Below are positions 31,850-42,208 of a stretch of 64,000 bases of DNA, piece after piece (position 1 is the first letter of the stretch; every line of letters starts with the position of its first letter). The stretch spans positions 1-64,000 of the forward strand of contig JAHHIB010000042.1 in NCBI GenBank assembly GCA_019359075.1. Direction: 5' to 3'. This DNA is from Kalymmatonema hyalinum WJT4-NPBG1. Its GTDB lineage: Bacteria > Cyanobacteriota > Cyanobacteriia > Cyanobacteriales > Nostocaceae. Made by a program: the position numbers and the translations under genes. Under the pieces are notes generated by a model. The model was not told where the DNA came from, did not search any database, and saw only the letters and a program-made list of their open reading frames with translations.

Positions 31850-32473
31850 ATGTTGGGTTTTATCAAAAATTTAATCGGTGGGGTTCTGAATTTCTTTATT
31901 GGGCTTTTTGGTGGCAAGAAAAGCGGTTACTACATGGAACTCGATGAAGCCGTCGAAGTAACGAAAGATGCAGCTAAACAAGCAGTATCCAAAGCTAAAG
32001 ACGCGGCTGAATCAGTTGCATCGAGTGCTAAGGACGCGGCTGAATCAGTTGCATCGAGTGCTAAGAAAGCGGCTGAACCAGCAGTATCGAAAGCTAAGGA
32101 CGTGGCTGAACCTGTTGCATCGAGTGCTAAGAAAGCCGCTGAACCCGTTGCAGCAAAAGCAGCAACCAAGAACGGAACCAAGAACGGAACCAAGAACGGA
32201 ACCAAGAACGGAACAAAGAACGGAACAAAAGATGCTCAATCTGCCGCCCAGCCAGAACCGGCTAAAGTTGAGCTAGTACAGACTGCAAATGGCGTTAAGC
32301 CTCAACCTGCTCAAAGCGAAAAAGCCAAAGCAGCAATTCAACAGGAGCCAGCTGAAACCACTTTTGCGCCAAAATATCTCGCCGTACCATCTAGTACTAA
32401 TGGTCGTCGGCGTCCTGGTGCGAACATGAGTTCTTACTTAGACATGGCACGTCAAGTAAAAACCCCTGGCTAA
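31850..32473 (+). CDS. Repeat-rich Ala/Lys protein with amphipathic N-terminus
   Basis: 207 residues with a GGCAGGAG ribosome site. The first 25 residues (MLGFIKNLIGGVLNFFIGLF) form a hydrophobic, possibly membrane-surface helix. Residues about 45-105 are repeats of an 11-residue unit of the type KDAAESVASSA, as in LEA-like and apolipoprotein-like helices. A run of five TKNG units follows, then a Pro/Gln-rich region and a conserved-looking tail (RRRPGANMSSYLDMARQVK). I do not know a named family. The design suggests an amphipathic coat on a membrane, perhaps in stress; that is inference. A strong terminator follows. Confidence 0.8.
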   Translation: MLGFIKNLIGGVLNFFIGLFGGKKSGYYMELDEAVEVTKDAAKQAVSKAKDAAESVASSAKDAAESVASSAKKAAEPAVSKAKDVAEPVASSAKKAAEPVAAKAATKNGTKNGTKNGTKNGTKNGTKDAQSAAQPEPAKVELVQTANGVKPQPAQSEKAKAAIQQEPAETTFAPKYLAVPSSTNGRRRPGANMSSYLDMARQVKTPG

Positions 32474-32533
32474 CTTTGGTAAATAGCAAATAATAACTGG
32501 CAATTGTCCAGCTATTATTTAATAATTTTCAAG

Positions 32534-32571
32534 AAATTGTCGAGATGGGAGGTTTCCTGTCTCGACAATTT
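32534..32571 (+). terminator. Strong hairpin terminator
   Basis: A perfect 12-bp stem AAATTGTCGAGA / TCTCGACAATTT with a 14-base loop, placed 60 bp after the repeat-protein stop. Only a short T-rich stretch follows. It can also serve the convergent rsmE gene. Confidence 0.75.
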
Positions 32572-32759
32572 ATTTGATAAGTAAGCTTACAGCAATTTTC
32601 ACGCTTTTAGGCTATGCCAAGAAACCTAACCCCCAACCCCTTCGCACCTCTCCCTAACCCTCTCGTTTTAGGAGAGGGAAGCGGAAAAACTTTTTTTGTT
32701 GGAAGGGGAGTAAGCCTCTCTCCTTCTAGGCGGATGAAGATGTGTGCCCTACAAATTCC

Positions 32760-33494
32760 CTAACTGACATTCTTTACATCCAGCCATTCTAACTCAGCTG
32801 CCACAATAGATAAGGCAACAATCGGGGCTGTCACTGCTCGCAAGATGCGACGACCAAGGGAAACTGGTTGAAATCCAGCATGAATAGCGCACTCCACTTC
32901 TTTTTCCGTCCATCCTCCCTCTGGTCCAGTCGCAATGATTATCTCAGATATTGTAGAAACTTGATGAATTGCCTCTCTTAAATGAGGATAACTGCCACGC
33001 GCCTCACAAATGTAACGGTGAGCAGTCGTTTCTGTGGCAAGACAAGTACTAAAAGAAACAGGTTCTAATATTGTTGGTACAAAGGCGCGTTCTGATTGCT
33101 CTGCAGCTTCTTGTGCAATACGTAACCAGCGTTCGAGTTTTTGAGGACTGGGATTGAGTAAGGTGCGATCGCTCACGACCGGAGCAATAACCGCGACTCC
33201 CAACTCAGTACAACACCGTACTACATCATCAAATCCATTGCCTTTCGGCAAAGCTACCATCAGCGTAATTGATACAGGTAATTCAGTTTCTACTGTCAGT
33301 GGTTCTAAAACCTGCGCTTTTTCTCCTTGTAGCTGCACCAGCCACCATTTGCCCTTGCCATCCATTGCTATGAAGCGATCGCCCTCACGCAAACGCAAAA
33401 CACGCCCCAGGTAATGTTGTTGTTGAGGTGTCAGCAAGATTTGTTCTTGTTGGAATTGGGAGGGTGCGATCGCGATTCGTTGCAGTTGAGGCAT
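32760..33494 (-). CDS. rsmE: 16S rRNA (uracil-1498-N3)-methyltransferase
   Basis: A 244-residue SPOUT methyltransferase that modifies U1498 in 16S rRNA. The N-terminal PUA-like domain (QHYLGRVLRLREGD) and the trefoil-knot motif (IIATGPEGGWTEKEVE and SLGRRILRAVTAPIVAL) are intact. An open frame extends to 33557, but family members begin near MPQLQRI, so I prefer the ATG at 33494 (GGA about ten bases upstream). It is divergent from the CHAT gene across about 200 bp. Confidence 0.93.
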   Translation of the reverse strand: MPQLQRIAIAPSQFQQEQILLTPQQQHYLGRVLRLREGDRFIAMDGKGKWWLVQLQGEKAQVLEPLTVETELPVSITLMVALPKGNGFDDVVRCCTELGVAVIAPVVSDRTLLNPSPQKLERWLRIAQEAAEQSERAFVPTILEPVSFSTCLATETTAHRYICEARGSYPHLREAIHQVSTISEIIIATGPEGGWTEKEVECAIHAGFQPVSLGRRILRAVTAPIVALSIVAAELEWLDVKNVS

Positions 33495-33697
33495 GGGATT
33501 TTCCGTGCTGTTGAAGGTAGGAATGATTTGTTTGCTGTCGGATTGGTTTCTGGTCAAGATGAACTCTTTTTATATGTCTTTATAAAAACATTAAAATTAA
33601 ATAAAACCACTTCAGTACTTTTTCGTAAGTATGCTGGGCAAGAACTATTGGTTCCAAACAATGCTGGTAATTCATTGAGCTTGGGGAACAATTCTGG

Positions 33698-35275
33698 ATG
33701 AGCAACGATAGCCCGATTAGAATTCTGTTTTTGACGGCTGAACCTACTGATACTGCTAGACTTCGTTTACAACAAGAGTTACGAGATATCGAAGAACAGC
33801 TCGAAAGAGTCAAGCTACGAGACAGATTTGACCTCAAGCTGCAATTATCTGCGCGTCCCAGAGACATCAGCCAAGCAATACTGAGTTTTGAACCTCATAT
33901 TGTTCATTTTTCTGGGCATGGGGAAACTACTGGTGAGCTTTGCTTTGAAAATGAGTTGGGTAGAACACAGCCAGTAACGCCTGAGGCTTTAGCTGCACTG
34001 TTTAAATTAGTAGCAACCCACGTCAATTGTGTGGTGCTGAATGCTTGCTATTCGGACATTCAAGCAGAGGCTATTGTTCAGCATATATCTTTTGTCATTG
34101 GCATGAAGACAGCGATTGGTGATCGAGCGGCGATCGCTTTTGCTGTTGGTTTTTACAGGGCGCTAGGGGCAAAGCGATCGCTACAGGAGGCTTATGAGTT
34201 TGGTTGTGTGGAAATTCAACTGCAAGGCATTCCAGAACAGTCAACCCCAGTTCTGCGGAAAAGAGTAGATCAATCGCCTGCGGTGTTTTATCTAGAACGC
34301 CCTGCGATTGAAAGGGAATGTTATCAGAAGATTTTGCAAGCAGGTTCTCTAATTCGTATCCTAGCGCCTCGAAATATGGGCAAAACATGGCTGATGAATC
34401 GGTTAATTGCTTATGCGAGAGGGCAGAATTTTCAAACAGTAATTTTAAGTTTTCGCCATTTAGTTGATGAGAAGGTATCGATTGAATTAGAGGAATTCTT
34501 AAAATCATTTTGTATTGCCGTTAGTAAGAATTTGGGAATGCAAAGTAAATTAGAAGAATATTGGCAACAACCAGGAACTTACATTGACAAGACCAAAACT
34601 TACTTTCAAAATTATTTGTTAGCAGAAGTAACAACTCCTTTGGTATTAGCTTTAAACGACGTAGATTTGGTTTTTGAACAACGGAAAATTTCTAATAGCT
34701 TTTGCACAATGCTTAGAAATTGGCATGACTTAGCAAAAGAAGGTGATGACAACAGCAGAATTTGGGAAAAACTCCGTTTGATAATTGTCCATTCTACCGA
34801 AGTTTATACTGTCATAGATATCAATAATTCACCTCTTAGAGGTACAGGATTAGTGGTTGATTTACCAGAATTAACTTTGAATGAAGTACAGCGTTTTTTA
34901 CAGTATCATCAAGTAAAATGGGAACCAACCCAAGTAGAGTCTTTGATGGCTATGGTAGGAGGACACCCCTATTTACTAAAAAGAGCTATTGAATACTTAA
35001 AACTCCATGACATAACACTGGAAATATTGTTAAAAATTGCTCCTACTCTAGGCGGACCATTTAGTGATCATCTTCTAGAACTATTAGAAATTTTGAGGAA
35101 GCATTCAGAGTTAAAGACAGCATTCCGTGATGTTGTAAGAGCAAGAAAACCACTTCCTTTAGAACCAATTATCGCTAGACGTTTAAAACGTTTGGGGCTT
35201 GTAAAGTTAGAAGGTTTTTGCGCCGAGCCACGCTGTAAATTATATCGTCAGTATTTCCGCAATTACCTTAAATGA
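33698..35275 (+). CDS. CHAT-domain protease fused to AAA-like ATPase
   Basis: 525 residues. The N-terminal 1-185 region is a caspase-like CHAT domain with catalytic His in VHFSGHG (H74) and Cys in VVLNACYSD (C117). The second part (about 195-525) is an AAA-like (AAA_35/STAND-type) NTPase: Walker [10 protein letters not shown] (223-231), a Walker B-like VLALNDVD where the acidic residue is shifted, IIVHSTEVY as sensor, and GGHPYLL. STAND-CHAT proteins act as switchable proteases in bacterial stress or defence. The next gene starts 13 bp later and carries another AAA-like domain, so they probably form one complex controlled by a periplasmic signal. Confidence 0.9.
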   Translation: MSNDSPIRILFLTAEPTDTARLRLQQELRDIEEQLERVKLRDRFDLKLQLSARPRDISQAILSFEPHIVHFSGHGETTGELCFENELGRTQPVTPEALAALFKLVATHVNCVVLNACYSDIQAEAIVQHISFVIGMKTAIGDRAAIAFAVGFYRALGAKRSLQEAYEFGCVEIQLQGIPEQSTPVLRKRVDQSPAVFYLERPAIERECYQKILQAGSLIRILAPRNMGKTWLMNRLIAYARGQNFQTVILSFRHLVDEKVSIELEEFLKSFCIAVSKNLGMQSKLEEYWQQPGTYIDKTKTYFQNYLLAEVTTPLVLALNDVDLVFEQRKISNSFCTMLRNWHDLAKEGDDNSRIWEKLRLIIVHSTEVYTVIDINNSPLRGTGLVVDLPELTLNEVQRFLQYHQVKWEPTQVESLMAMVGGHPYLLKRAIEYLKLHDITLEILLKIAPTLGGPFSDHLLELLEILRKHSELKTAFRDVVRARKPLPLEPIIARRLKRLGLVKLEGFCAEPRCKLYRQYFRNYLK

Positions 35276-35288
35276 AGAGAAACTAACA

Positions 35289-38009
35289 ATGTCACAACAA
35301 GAATACTATATAGTTGGAGGGATATTAAATGCTGATGCTCAAAGTTATATAGAACGACAAGCAGATATAAATCTCTGTGAAGGTCTAAAAGCCGGGAAGT
35401 GTTGTTACGTATTCAACTCCCGACAAATGGGTAAATCTAGTTTGCGGATTAGAGTTAGGAAAAAATTAGAAAAAGAAGGCTTTAAGTGTATTGTAATCAC
35501 TCTTGACGGGTTGGGGGTTGAAAGTGTAACTCGAGAGAATTGGTATTTTAGTTTCATAAAAAAAATAGCAGAAGATATCAATGTACAGACGAGTGAATTA
35601 TTAAGTTGGTGGCAAGAAAACAATATTTTACCAGGCACTCTAGTTGATAGGGTTAAAGATTTTATTGAGCAAATCTTACTGAAAAAAACTCATCAAAACA
35701 TTATTATTTTTTTAGATGAGATTGACTCAGTTCTCAGTTTAGATTTTCCTACAGATGATTTTTTTGCTTTTATCCGCTATTGTTACAATCAGCGTGCTAA
35801 TAACCCAAAATACGAAAAAATTACTTTTGCATTGTTAGGCGTTGCTACACCTTCTCAATTAATCCAAGATATGCGACGCACACCTTTTAATATTGGTGAA
35901 GCAATTCAATTAAATGGTTTTTCATTTGCAGAAGCTCGACTTCTAACTCAAGGTTTAGAAAGCAAAGTAAGTGATTCTAAAATTGCCGAAGAAATTATTC
36001 AACAGGTAATTCACTGGACTGGTGGTCAACCTTTTCTCACTCAAAAATTATGTAAAATGATTGCAAAACATGACAAAAATATACCTAAAGAGAAAAATTT
36101 GATACGTAAATGGGTTGAAGAATTAGTCAGATCGCGCATAATCAATAATTGGGAAGAGCAGGATCATCCGCAGCATTTAAGGACTATCCGCGACCGGATT
36201 ATCAATAGTAAAGAACCGACTGTTAAGTTACTTAAGCTCTACCAAAAAATTAGGCTATACCAAGAATTACCTTTTGATGACAGCCCAGAACAAAGTGAAT
36301 TAGTTTTGTCAGGCTTAGTAGTAGAAAGTAACCAAAACTTAAAAATTTATAACCGCATTTATGAATATATTTTTGATTCACAATGGGTTGCTAAAGTATT
36401 AGCAGATAAAAGACCCTATGAAGAAGAATTACTAGGATGGCTGTCTTCTGGTCAAAATAAATCTTGGCTGTTGCGGGGGCAAAAATTACGAACAGCAATG
36501 AAATGGTATGCTGGGAAAAATCTGACAATTGAAGATTATCAATTTCTCAATGCCAGCCAAGAATTAGCAATAAAAAATTATCATCGTTTGCACCTTATCT
36601 GGGGAATACCTGCAAGCCTGTTAATCATGGGAAATGGCTTGTTCGTATGGCATGACTGGCAAAAAATTACTGATCAAATAGTGCAAATAGTGCGAAATGT
36701 AAGTTCTCCATACTTCTTAGAACCAGAACTATTTAGCCAAGGAGAGAAGACTTTTAGTCTAGGTGATGGAACTGTTAGTCCACAAGATGCAATTACAGCT
36801 TTCAAAGATAAGAAGTACTCAGAAGCTGTTAAGCAATTTGCAATACTTAAAAATATTGAGCGTAGTAATCCAGAGTTTGAGATCTATTACAACAATGCTC
36901 TAGCACATGACAAGGGTAATTATTTAAGTTTGGCAGTTGTTGTACCAGTAGATGGTAGAAGGGAAAATGTTATAGAGATATTGAGGGGAGTCGCACAAGC
37001 GCAAGCTAATTTTAACAACAAGGGGGGATTAGAAGGTAGGTTATTGAATATAGTAATAGCCAATGACAGTAATAACCCAAGCCAAGCGCAAAGAGTCGCC
37101 CAAGAGTTGATTAAAGATCAAAATGTTATTGGAGTTATTGGACATAATGATAGTCAAGCTACTCGTTCTGCACTTTATAAGTATGAAAAAGCTGGTTTAC
37201 CAATTATATCTTCCACTAGCACCAGTACTTCATTAAGTCATCAACAAAGTAAAGTTTTTTTTAGAACAGTCACTTCCGATCAGGAAAGTGGTATGAAATT
37301 AGCCGAATACGCCATAAAGAAGAACATTAAACGAGTAGTTATTTACTATAGATATAAAAATATCTATAGTGAGAGCCTAAAGCAAGCGTTTGAAACATCC
37401 TTTAGAAGTCAGGGTGGGGAAATTGTACGATCTCAAAATTTGGCAGATCCGAAACTTGATGTACGTTATGAAGTCTATCTTAGTGCAATTCAGGAGCAAG
37501 CCGATGCAGCTATCTTTTTCCCGAATATCGAACTAACTTATAAAGTTATTGAAATTGCTCACGCACAACAACAATTTTCCAAATTACCTAAAAAACTAAA
37601 AATGCTGGGAGGAAATTCTTTGTATAGCCCACAGATTTTTCAAAAAGATCCAAACGCTATTGAAGGATTAATTTTGGCAGTTCCCTGGTTTAGCGACAAA
37701 TCATCCAATTCACAACAATCTAAATTTGTAGTTGGAGCTAGGAACAGATGGGAGAGGGCACAGATTAGCTGGCGAATGGCTGCTAGTTATGATGCGACTC
37801 AAGCTTTTATTAAAGCTATGTCTTCGTCCGACAATCCCTCTCGACAAAGTGTACTTAAAGAACTCCTATCTATTAATCTTTCACCTGATGAAAGTTCAGG
37901 AAATGGACTAAAGTTCATCGAAGGTGAGACTAAACAAGAACCAGTCTTGGTTCAAGTCGTTAGGGGTGATTTTGTAAAAGTGGATGAAAATGAGCCCTCG
38001 TCTAAGTAG
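35289..38009 (+). CDS. AAA-like NTPase - transmembrane - periplasmic binding-protein sensor
   Basis: 906 residues. Cytoplasmic AAA-like domain at about 5-370 has Walker [10 protein letters not shown] (43-51), Walker [10 protein letters not shown] (138-146) and [11 protein letters not shown] single hydrophobic helix at about 434-454 ([18 protein letters not shown]) follows, then a short TPR-like stretch ([20 protein letters not shown]) and a Leu/Ile/Val-binding-type periplasmic domain (about 545-895; [38 protein letters not shown]). This predicts a transmembrane receptor passing ligand state to an NTPase. It sits 13 bp after the CHAT gene. The sensor half is clearly related to 56456-57976. Confidence 0.9.
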   Translation: MSQQEYYIVGGILNADAQSYIERQADINLCEGLKAGKCCYVFNSRQMGKSSLRIRVRKKLEKEGFKCIVITLDGLGVESVTRENWYFSFIKKIAEDINVQTSELLSWWQENNILPGTLVDRVKDFIEQILLKKTHQNIIIFLDEIDSVLSLDFPTDDFFAFIRYCYNQRANNPKYEKITFALLGVATPSQLIQDMRRTPFNIGEAIQLNGFSFAEARLLTQGLESKVSDSKIAEEIIQQVIHWTGGQPFLTQKLCKMIAKHDKNIPKEKNLIRKWVEELVRSRIINNWEEQDHPQHLRTIRDRIINSKEPTVKLLKLYQKIRLYQELPFDDSPEQSELVLSGLVVESNQNLKIYNRIYEYIFDSQWVAKVLADKRPYEEELLGWLSSGQNKSWLLRGQKLRTAMKWYAGKNLTIEDYQFLNASQELAIKNYHRLHLIWGIPASLLIMGNGLFVWHDWQKITDQIVQIVRNVSSPYFLEPELFSQGEKTFSLGDGTVSPQDAITAFKDKKYSEAVKQFAILKNIERSNPEFEIYYNNALAHDKGNYLSLAVVVPVDGRRENVIEILRGVAQAQANFNNKGGLEGRLLNIVIANDSNNPSQAQRVAQELIKDQNVIGVIGHNDSQATRSALYKYEKAGLPIISSTSTSTSLSHQQSKVFFRTVTSDQESGMKLAEYAIKKNIKRVVIYYRYKNIYSESLKQAFETSFRSQGGEIVRSQNLADPKLDVRYEVYLSAIQEQADAAIFFPNIELTYKVIEIAHAQQQFSKLPKKLKMLGGNSLYSPQIFQKDPNAIEGLILAVPWFSDKSSNSQQSKFVVGARNRWERAQISWRMAASYDATQAFIKAMSSSDNPSRQSVLKELLSINLSPDESSGNGLKFIEGETKQEPVLVQVVRGDFVKVDENEPSSK

Positions 38010-38231
38010 TATTTTTTGCAAAATTGAGATACTCCCTAATAGCGGAGACATATCGCATTTCAAAAAGCACTCATCAACAACCTAAATTTAACGTGAGCTT
38101 CCAATGAACGGCATTCGTTCTGCCTTAAAAGAAACAAAGTAGTACCCGATGAAGATAGTAAATGAGTTTAATCTATAAGATGCTCTAGCAGTTAAGACCG
38201 GAGGAATAATGGATTGTTGTATCACCTTACT

Positions 38232-38260
38232 TTAAAGACGTTGCACTGCAACGTCTTTAA
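38232..38260. terminator. Bidirectional palindromic terminator
   Basis: TTAAAGACGTTGCA - C - TGCAACGTCTTTAA is a perfect 14-bp palindrome with a one-base spacer, between the convergent sensor gene and pfkA. It ends three bases before the pfkA stop codon and probably stops transcription from both sides. Confidence 0.75.
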
Positions 38261-38262
38261 TC

Positions 38263-39342
38263 TCAATCTCCCAAATAAATACCCAAACCACGAGCAGTTT
38301 TCACTAAAGTATCCTCTGGATTGACAGCTCTATATTGAGCGATCGCCTCAGCAATGGGCACAGCAAAAACCTGGCGATTTTGCCATGTCACCATGTAGTC
38401 ATATTTACCTTCGTCGATGAGATTTACTGCTGCTACACCAAAGGCACCTGCCACGAGTCGATCTAGTGGTGAAGCGGTTCCACCCCGTTGGATGTGTCCT
38501 AAGACTGTGACTCGCGTTTCTGCACCAATGCGATCGCTAATTTGATCGGCTAAGTATTGACCAATACCACCGTATCGAGATTGACCCAAACGATTTGTCA
38601 TCGTGAGAGTTTCACCCTCTTGAGTACGAACTGCCTCGGAAACAATAATTAAACAATAGTTTTTGCCTTTGTCTTGGCGCTGTTTAATTTTGTAGCAAAT
38701 GTGGTCAATCGTGTAGAGAATTTCTGGAATTAAAATGACATCTGCTCCCCCAGCAATTCCCGCAGCAATAGCAATGTGTCCTGCATCACGACCCATGACT
38801 TCTAAAATCATGACTCGACTGTGAGAAGCTGCAGTAAAATGTAACCTATCGAGTGCTTCTGTCGCAATATTAACTGCCGTATCAAAACCGATGGCATGTT
38901 CGGTAATCCCAATATCATTATCAATCGTTTTGGGAATACCCACTAAATTAATACCGCCTTGTTGTGCCAAGCGACGGAGAATAGCCAAGCTACCATCGCC
39001 ACCAATGCCAATCAAAGCATCTAAACCTAGTTGATGGTAGCCTGCAATAATTTCTTCTGAGCGATCGCATACACTGCCATCAGGCATAGGAAAAGCAAAA
39101 GGATCGCCTTTGTTGGTGGTTCCTAACATTGTCCCACCAGAAGTTAACAGCGGGTCAACTTGGTCGATTTCCAGTTTTGTGAATTGCGGTGGACGCGCCA
39201 TTAATCCCACAGTTGCTTGACGAATTCCCAGCACTTCCCAACCTTTTCCACAAGCACAATGGACAACAGCTCTAATCACCGCATTCAAACCAGAGCAATC
39301 TCCTCCACTAGTAAGAATGCCAATACGCTTGCTTTTTCCCAT
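38263..39342 (-). CDS. pfkA: 6-phosphofructokinase
   Basis: 359 residues, phosphorylating fructose 6-phosphate in glycolysis. Visible: ILTSGGDCSGLNAVIR, GIGGDGSLAILRRL, the catalytic PKTIDNDI, EVMGRDAGHIA and HIQRGGTASPLDR. The Gly in GGDGS is the residue found in ATP users (PPi enzymes have Asp), whereas Lys in PKTIDND is found in the group that includes PPi enzymes; this mixed pattern is normal for the cyanobacterial/actinobacterial clade. ATP use is therefore likely. Single gene between two convergent or divergent neighbours. Confidence 0.95.
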   Translation of the reverse strand: MGKSKRIGILTSGGDCSGLNAVIRAVVHCACGKGWEVLGIRQATVGLMARPPQFTKLEIDQVDPLLTSGGTMLGTTNKGDPFAFPMPDGSVCDRSEEIIAGYHQLGLDALIGIGGDGSLAILRRLAQQGGINLVGIPKTIDNDIGITEHAIGFDTAVNIATEALDRLHFTAASHSRVMILEVMGRDAGHIAIAAGIAGGADVILIPEILYTIDHICYKIKQRQDKGKNYCLIIVSEAVRTQEGETLTMTNRLGQSRYGGIGQYLADQISDRIGAETRVTVLGHIQRGGTASPLDRLVAGAFGVAAVNLIDEGKYDYMVTWQNRQVFAVPIAEAIAQYRAVNPEDTLVKTARGLGIYLGD

Positions 39343-39481
39343 ATGTTTTTAGGACTTACGCACAGTACAAAATCATTTTCCTATGCATTGGCGTAAACCT
39401 CGCCGATGGAAACTTCCCATGGCAGACTTTACGAAAACCCTTCGTTTCAGGCTTTTCTCAATCATTCTTTGAATTTACAAA

Positions 39482-39846
39482 TTATTTTTTATAAATATCT
39501 TTCCGATGCTTGCATTGTAAAAGTTGCACGAGTTGACTTTCATCATCAATTTCATAACGAACTCTATAATCACCAACCCGGATACGATACTCATTATTAG
39601 AGCATTTTAATTTGATCACTCCATCGGGACGCGGTTCATCTGCAAGATTTTGGATTTTTTCAAGAACGCGCTCTCTAACATCAAATCCGTTGGCACCGGA
39701 ATTATTTCTCCTTCCTCTTTCTCTGCGCTCTCAGCGTCTCTGCGGTTTTTTTATTATTCAAATGCTACCGGATTTGATATAACATCATTTGGCAAGTCGT
39801 CAATCTGCTTTTGTACCGACTTTGAAATAACAATAGTGTAGCTCAC
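39482..39846 (-). pseudogene. RelE/ParE-family toxin gene split by a 104-bp insertion
   Basis: The GTG start (39846) overlaps the antitoxin stop as GTGA. The frame reads VSYTIVISKSVQKQIDDLPN then DV and is cut. It resumes with RERVLEKIQNLADEPRPDGV and ends LLQCKHRKDIYKK at TAA (39484-39482). Removing 104 bp joins DV to RERV exactly, giving an 86-residue RelE-type toxin with typical YRIRVGDYRIRYEI core. In its present form only about 30 residues are made before a stop. The toxin is therefore silenced, probably recently since both halves carry no other damage. Confidence 0.85.
39680..39778. mobile_element. ~100-bp MITE inside the toxin gene
   Basis: ATCAAATCCG (39680) and CGGATTTGAT (ending 39778) are terminal inverted repeats; GTTA is duplicated on either side on the toxin strand. 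The interior carries a CTCTGCGCTCTCAGCGTCTC motif that is a familiar dispersed cyanobacterial repeat. No coding capacity. Confidence 0.75.
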
Positions 39847-40091
39847 GATGCTTGATTTGAGCGGTTAGCAAGATATTCATTTATAGTCGTGTACTCACCC
39901 ATTGCATATTCAGTGCGAACTGCTTGAATTTCTGCCTGTGTTTCTGCGTCGTCTTCGTACAGCGCTTCTTCGGCTTCAAAAATTTGTTGCTCAATTATCT
40001 CTTGAAGTTGACGTTTTTCTTCTAAATTAAGGGAAGATATTACTTCTACTAAAGCTTCCAAGGAGAGTTGTAGTTTAACAATAGCTGGCAT
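39843..40091 (-). CDS. Antitoxin partner of the split RelE-type toxin
   Basis: 82 residues, acidic, largely helical (SLNLEEKRQLQEIIEQQIFE). It precedes the toxin frame with a GTGA overlap, as in type II pairs. Length and composition fit small cyanobacterial antitoxins whose N-terminal half dimerises and whose C-terminal tail (YTTINEYLANR) wraps the toxin. I cannot assign a named antitoxin family. With its toxin broken it may persist as an orphan able to neutralise related toxins. Confidence 0.75.
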   Translation of the reverse strand: MPAIVKLQLSLEALVEVISSLNLEEKRQLQEIIEQQIFEAEEALYEDDAETQAEIQAVRTEYAMGEYTTINEYLANRSNQAS

Positions 40092-40126
40092 TTTTCTCCA
40101 ATTGGTTTTGTTGTTTTTCGTTCTTC

Positions 40127-40159
40127 AGATCCCCGACTTCTTAAAGAAGTCGGGGATCT
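40127..40159. terminator. 16-bp perfect stem between antitoxin and sir
   Basis: AGATCCCCGACTTCTT - A - AAGAAGTCGGGGATCT. The T-run (TTATTTTTT) follows on the plus strand, while both flanking genes run on the minus strand, so it may be a dispersed repeat acting as a terminator for sir rather than a dedicated one. Confidence 0.6.
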
Positions 40160-40177
40160 TATTTTTTCACAAATGCG

Positions 40178-42208
40178 CTACAGATTCTTCAAATAATCCA
40201 GAAGCGCCTCGTTCACCACATTAGTCATCGGCTTGCCTTGACGCGTGGAGATTTCCTTCAGTTTGTTATAAACCTCATCCTGAAGGGTGATGCGCCGACG
40301 TGTTTTGCTACTAGCAGTGGTAGTGTTGGCGATCGCCACTTCCTGACGCTCACTTTCTTCTGTAATTGGTGCGGTGGTAGAATCTGCCATCGCCTCAATT
40401 AAACCATCGGCATCGTCTGTAATTTCAGGCGGTGCTACGGTTTGAGATTCGTACTTGGCAGCAAACTCGCGGATGGCATCAAAACCAAGGCGATCGCAAA
40501 AATCACCGAATTTTTCTTCAGGCTGGCGCTGCTCCTTGAAGTAGACAAAAATCGGCTCTAGCTGGGTTTCTATGTCATTATGGTGCAGCCGTTCCATGTA
40601 AGGTAATGCCAACCGTGTTTGATCTGGTGAACCTCCCAGCCAAAGTTGGTAAGATTCGGGAGCGCTACCTACAAAGCCGAGTTCTGCCATGTAAGGACGA
40701 GCGCAGCCGTTAGGGCAACCCGTCATCCTAACCACAAAATGCTCATCTTGTAAACCTACTTTATCCAAAAGGGCGTGAATCCGGTCTAAAATTCCCGGAA
40801 TTGCCCGTTCTGATTCGGTAATTGCCAAGCCGCAAGTTGGCATAGCTGGGCAAGCCATTGCATACCGTACAAGAGGGTCGATTTTCTCTGGTTCAAAAAC
40901 GATGCCGCAACGATTGAGAATTTTTTCAATAGCTTGCTTGTTCTTTGGTTCTATGTCGTAGAAAATGACGTTGTGGTGGGGTGTTAGGCGGATGGGCAAG
41001 TTAAACTGCTCGACAATTTCCCGCAAAGCGGTTTTGAGTTGGAAGTTGCCTTCATCCTTAACCCGACCGTTGTCGATGGAAATACCCAAGAACAGCTTAC
41101 CGTCGCCTTGTTCATTCCACCCGAGGAAGTCATGATATTTGAACTCTGGTAGTGGCTTGAAGGGTGCAAGCGGTTTGCCAAAGTATTTCTCGACCATAGA
41201 TTGGAACTTCTCAACGCCCCAATCGTGCATTAAGTATTTTAACCTGGCGTGACGACGGTCAGTGCGATCGCCATAATCTCTTTGAGTCGCAACAATCGCC
41301 TTAACTAAGTCGTAAACGTCATCCTTCTGAACATAGCAAATTGGATCTGCTAGTCTGGCGAAGGTTTCTTCTTTGTTGTGTGTCCGTCCTAAACCGCCAC
41401 CTGCAAAGACGTCAAATCCTTCCAACTCTCCTTTGTCATTCGTTATGACTACCAAAGTGAGGTCTTGGCTATACAAATCTATCGAGTTATCTCCTGGAAC
41501 AGTCACGCAAATTTTGAACTTGCGTGGCATATAGTAAGTCCCGTAGATCGGTTCTTCCTTGTCGTGGAAGATTGTGCCAGTGCCATTTTTTTCTCGCGCC
41601 GCCTTCACCTCTGGGTTTTCTTCGGCGCTGATTGCTTTTTCACCATCAAGCCAAATTTCGTAATAAGCACCTGTTTGGGGTGTGAGCAACTGAGCAATAT
41701 TATCAGCGTATTCCCAGGCAAACTGATACTCAGGCTTATTTTTAAACGGTGCTGGAGGTGCCATCACGTTGCGGTTCAGGTCGCCGCAAGCTCCCAGCGT
41801 CGAACCCATGCTATTAATGATGGCAGCCATTGATGCCTTAAGATTTTTCTTTAAAATCCCGTGCAACTGAAACCCTTGACGAGTCGTTGCTCGCAAGGTG
41901 TGGTTACCATATTCATCAGCCAGCTTATCTAAAGTCAGATACAGTTGCGGCGGAACTAACCCACCGGGATTTTTCGTCCGCAGCATGAACTGGTAATCTT
42001 TTTCCTGTCCCTTGACCCGATTGTCACGGTTATCTTGCTGGTAAGAACCATGAAACTTTAGTATTTGTATAGCATCTTCACTAAAGTGGGTCGTGTCCTG
42101 GAGTATTTCAGTTGCCACAGGTTCACGCAAAGAATTGCTGTGTTCCTTGATTGCTTCTACTTTGGAAGGCTTACGGCTTGCGGTCAGGGGAGGGGCAGAT
42201 TTAACCAT
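40178..42208 (-). CDS. sir: Ferredoxin-sulfite reductase with C-terminal RHH-like tail
   Basis: 676 residues; six-electron reduction of sulfite to sulfide using ferredoxin, siroheme and a [4Fe-4S] cluster. Two ferredoxin-like halves and two SiR repeats are present. The cluster/siroheme Cys lie in [11 protein letters not shown] and [11 protein letters not shown]. Known cyanobacterial enzymes end near 630-640; here a Ser/Thr/Glu-rich linker leads to [20 protein letters not shown] and [14 protein letters not shown], a ribbon-helix-helix (CopG-like) pattern. A DNA- or partner-binding role for that tail is inference. The next gene upstream is 330 bp away, so it is probably monocistronic. Confidence 0.95.
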   Translation of the reverse strand: MVKSAPPLTASRKPSKVEAIKEHSNSLREPVATEILQDTTHFSEDAIQILKFHGSYQQDNRDNRVKGQEKDYQFMLRTKNPGGLVPPQLYLTLDKLADEYGNHTLRATTRQGFQLHGILKKNLKASMAAIINSMGSTLGACGDLNRNVMAPPAPFKNKPEYQFAWEYADNIAQLLTPQTGAYYEIWLDGEKAISAEENPEVKAAREKNGTGTIFHDKEEPIYGTYYMPRKFKICVTVPGDNSIDLYSQDLTLVVITNDKGELEGFDVFAGGGLGRTHNKEETFARLADPICYVQKDDVYDLVKAIVATQRDYGDRTDRRHARLKYLMHDWGVEKFQSMVEKYFGKPLAPFKPLPEFKYHDFLGWNEQGDGKLFLGISIDNGRVKDEGNFQLKTALREIVEQFNLPIRLTPHHNVIFYDIEPKNKQAIEKILNRCGIVFEPEKIDPLVRYAMACPAMPTCGLAITESERAIPGILDRIHALLDKVGLQDEHFVVRMTGCPNGCARPYMAELGFVGSAPESYQLWLGGSPDQTRLALPYMERLHHNDIETQLEPIFVYFKEQRQPEEKFGDFCDRLGFDAIREFAAKYESQTVAPPEITDDADGLIEAMADSTTAPITEESERQEVAIANTTTASSKTRRRITLQDEVYNKLKEISTRQGKPMTNVVNEALLDYLKNL

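Noticed and set aside
33698-38009. A gasdermin- or Type III CRISPR-linked CHAT system
   Set aside because: No gasdermin-like small gene, Csm/Cmr genes or CARF domain is present; the partner is a membrane sensor.
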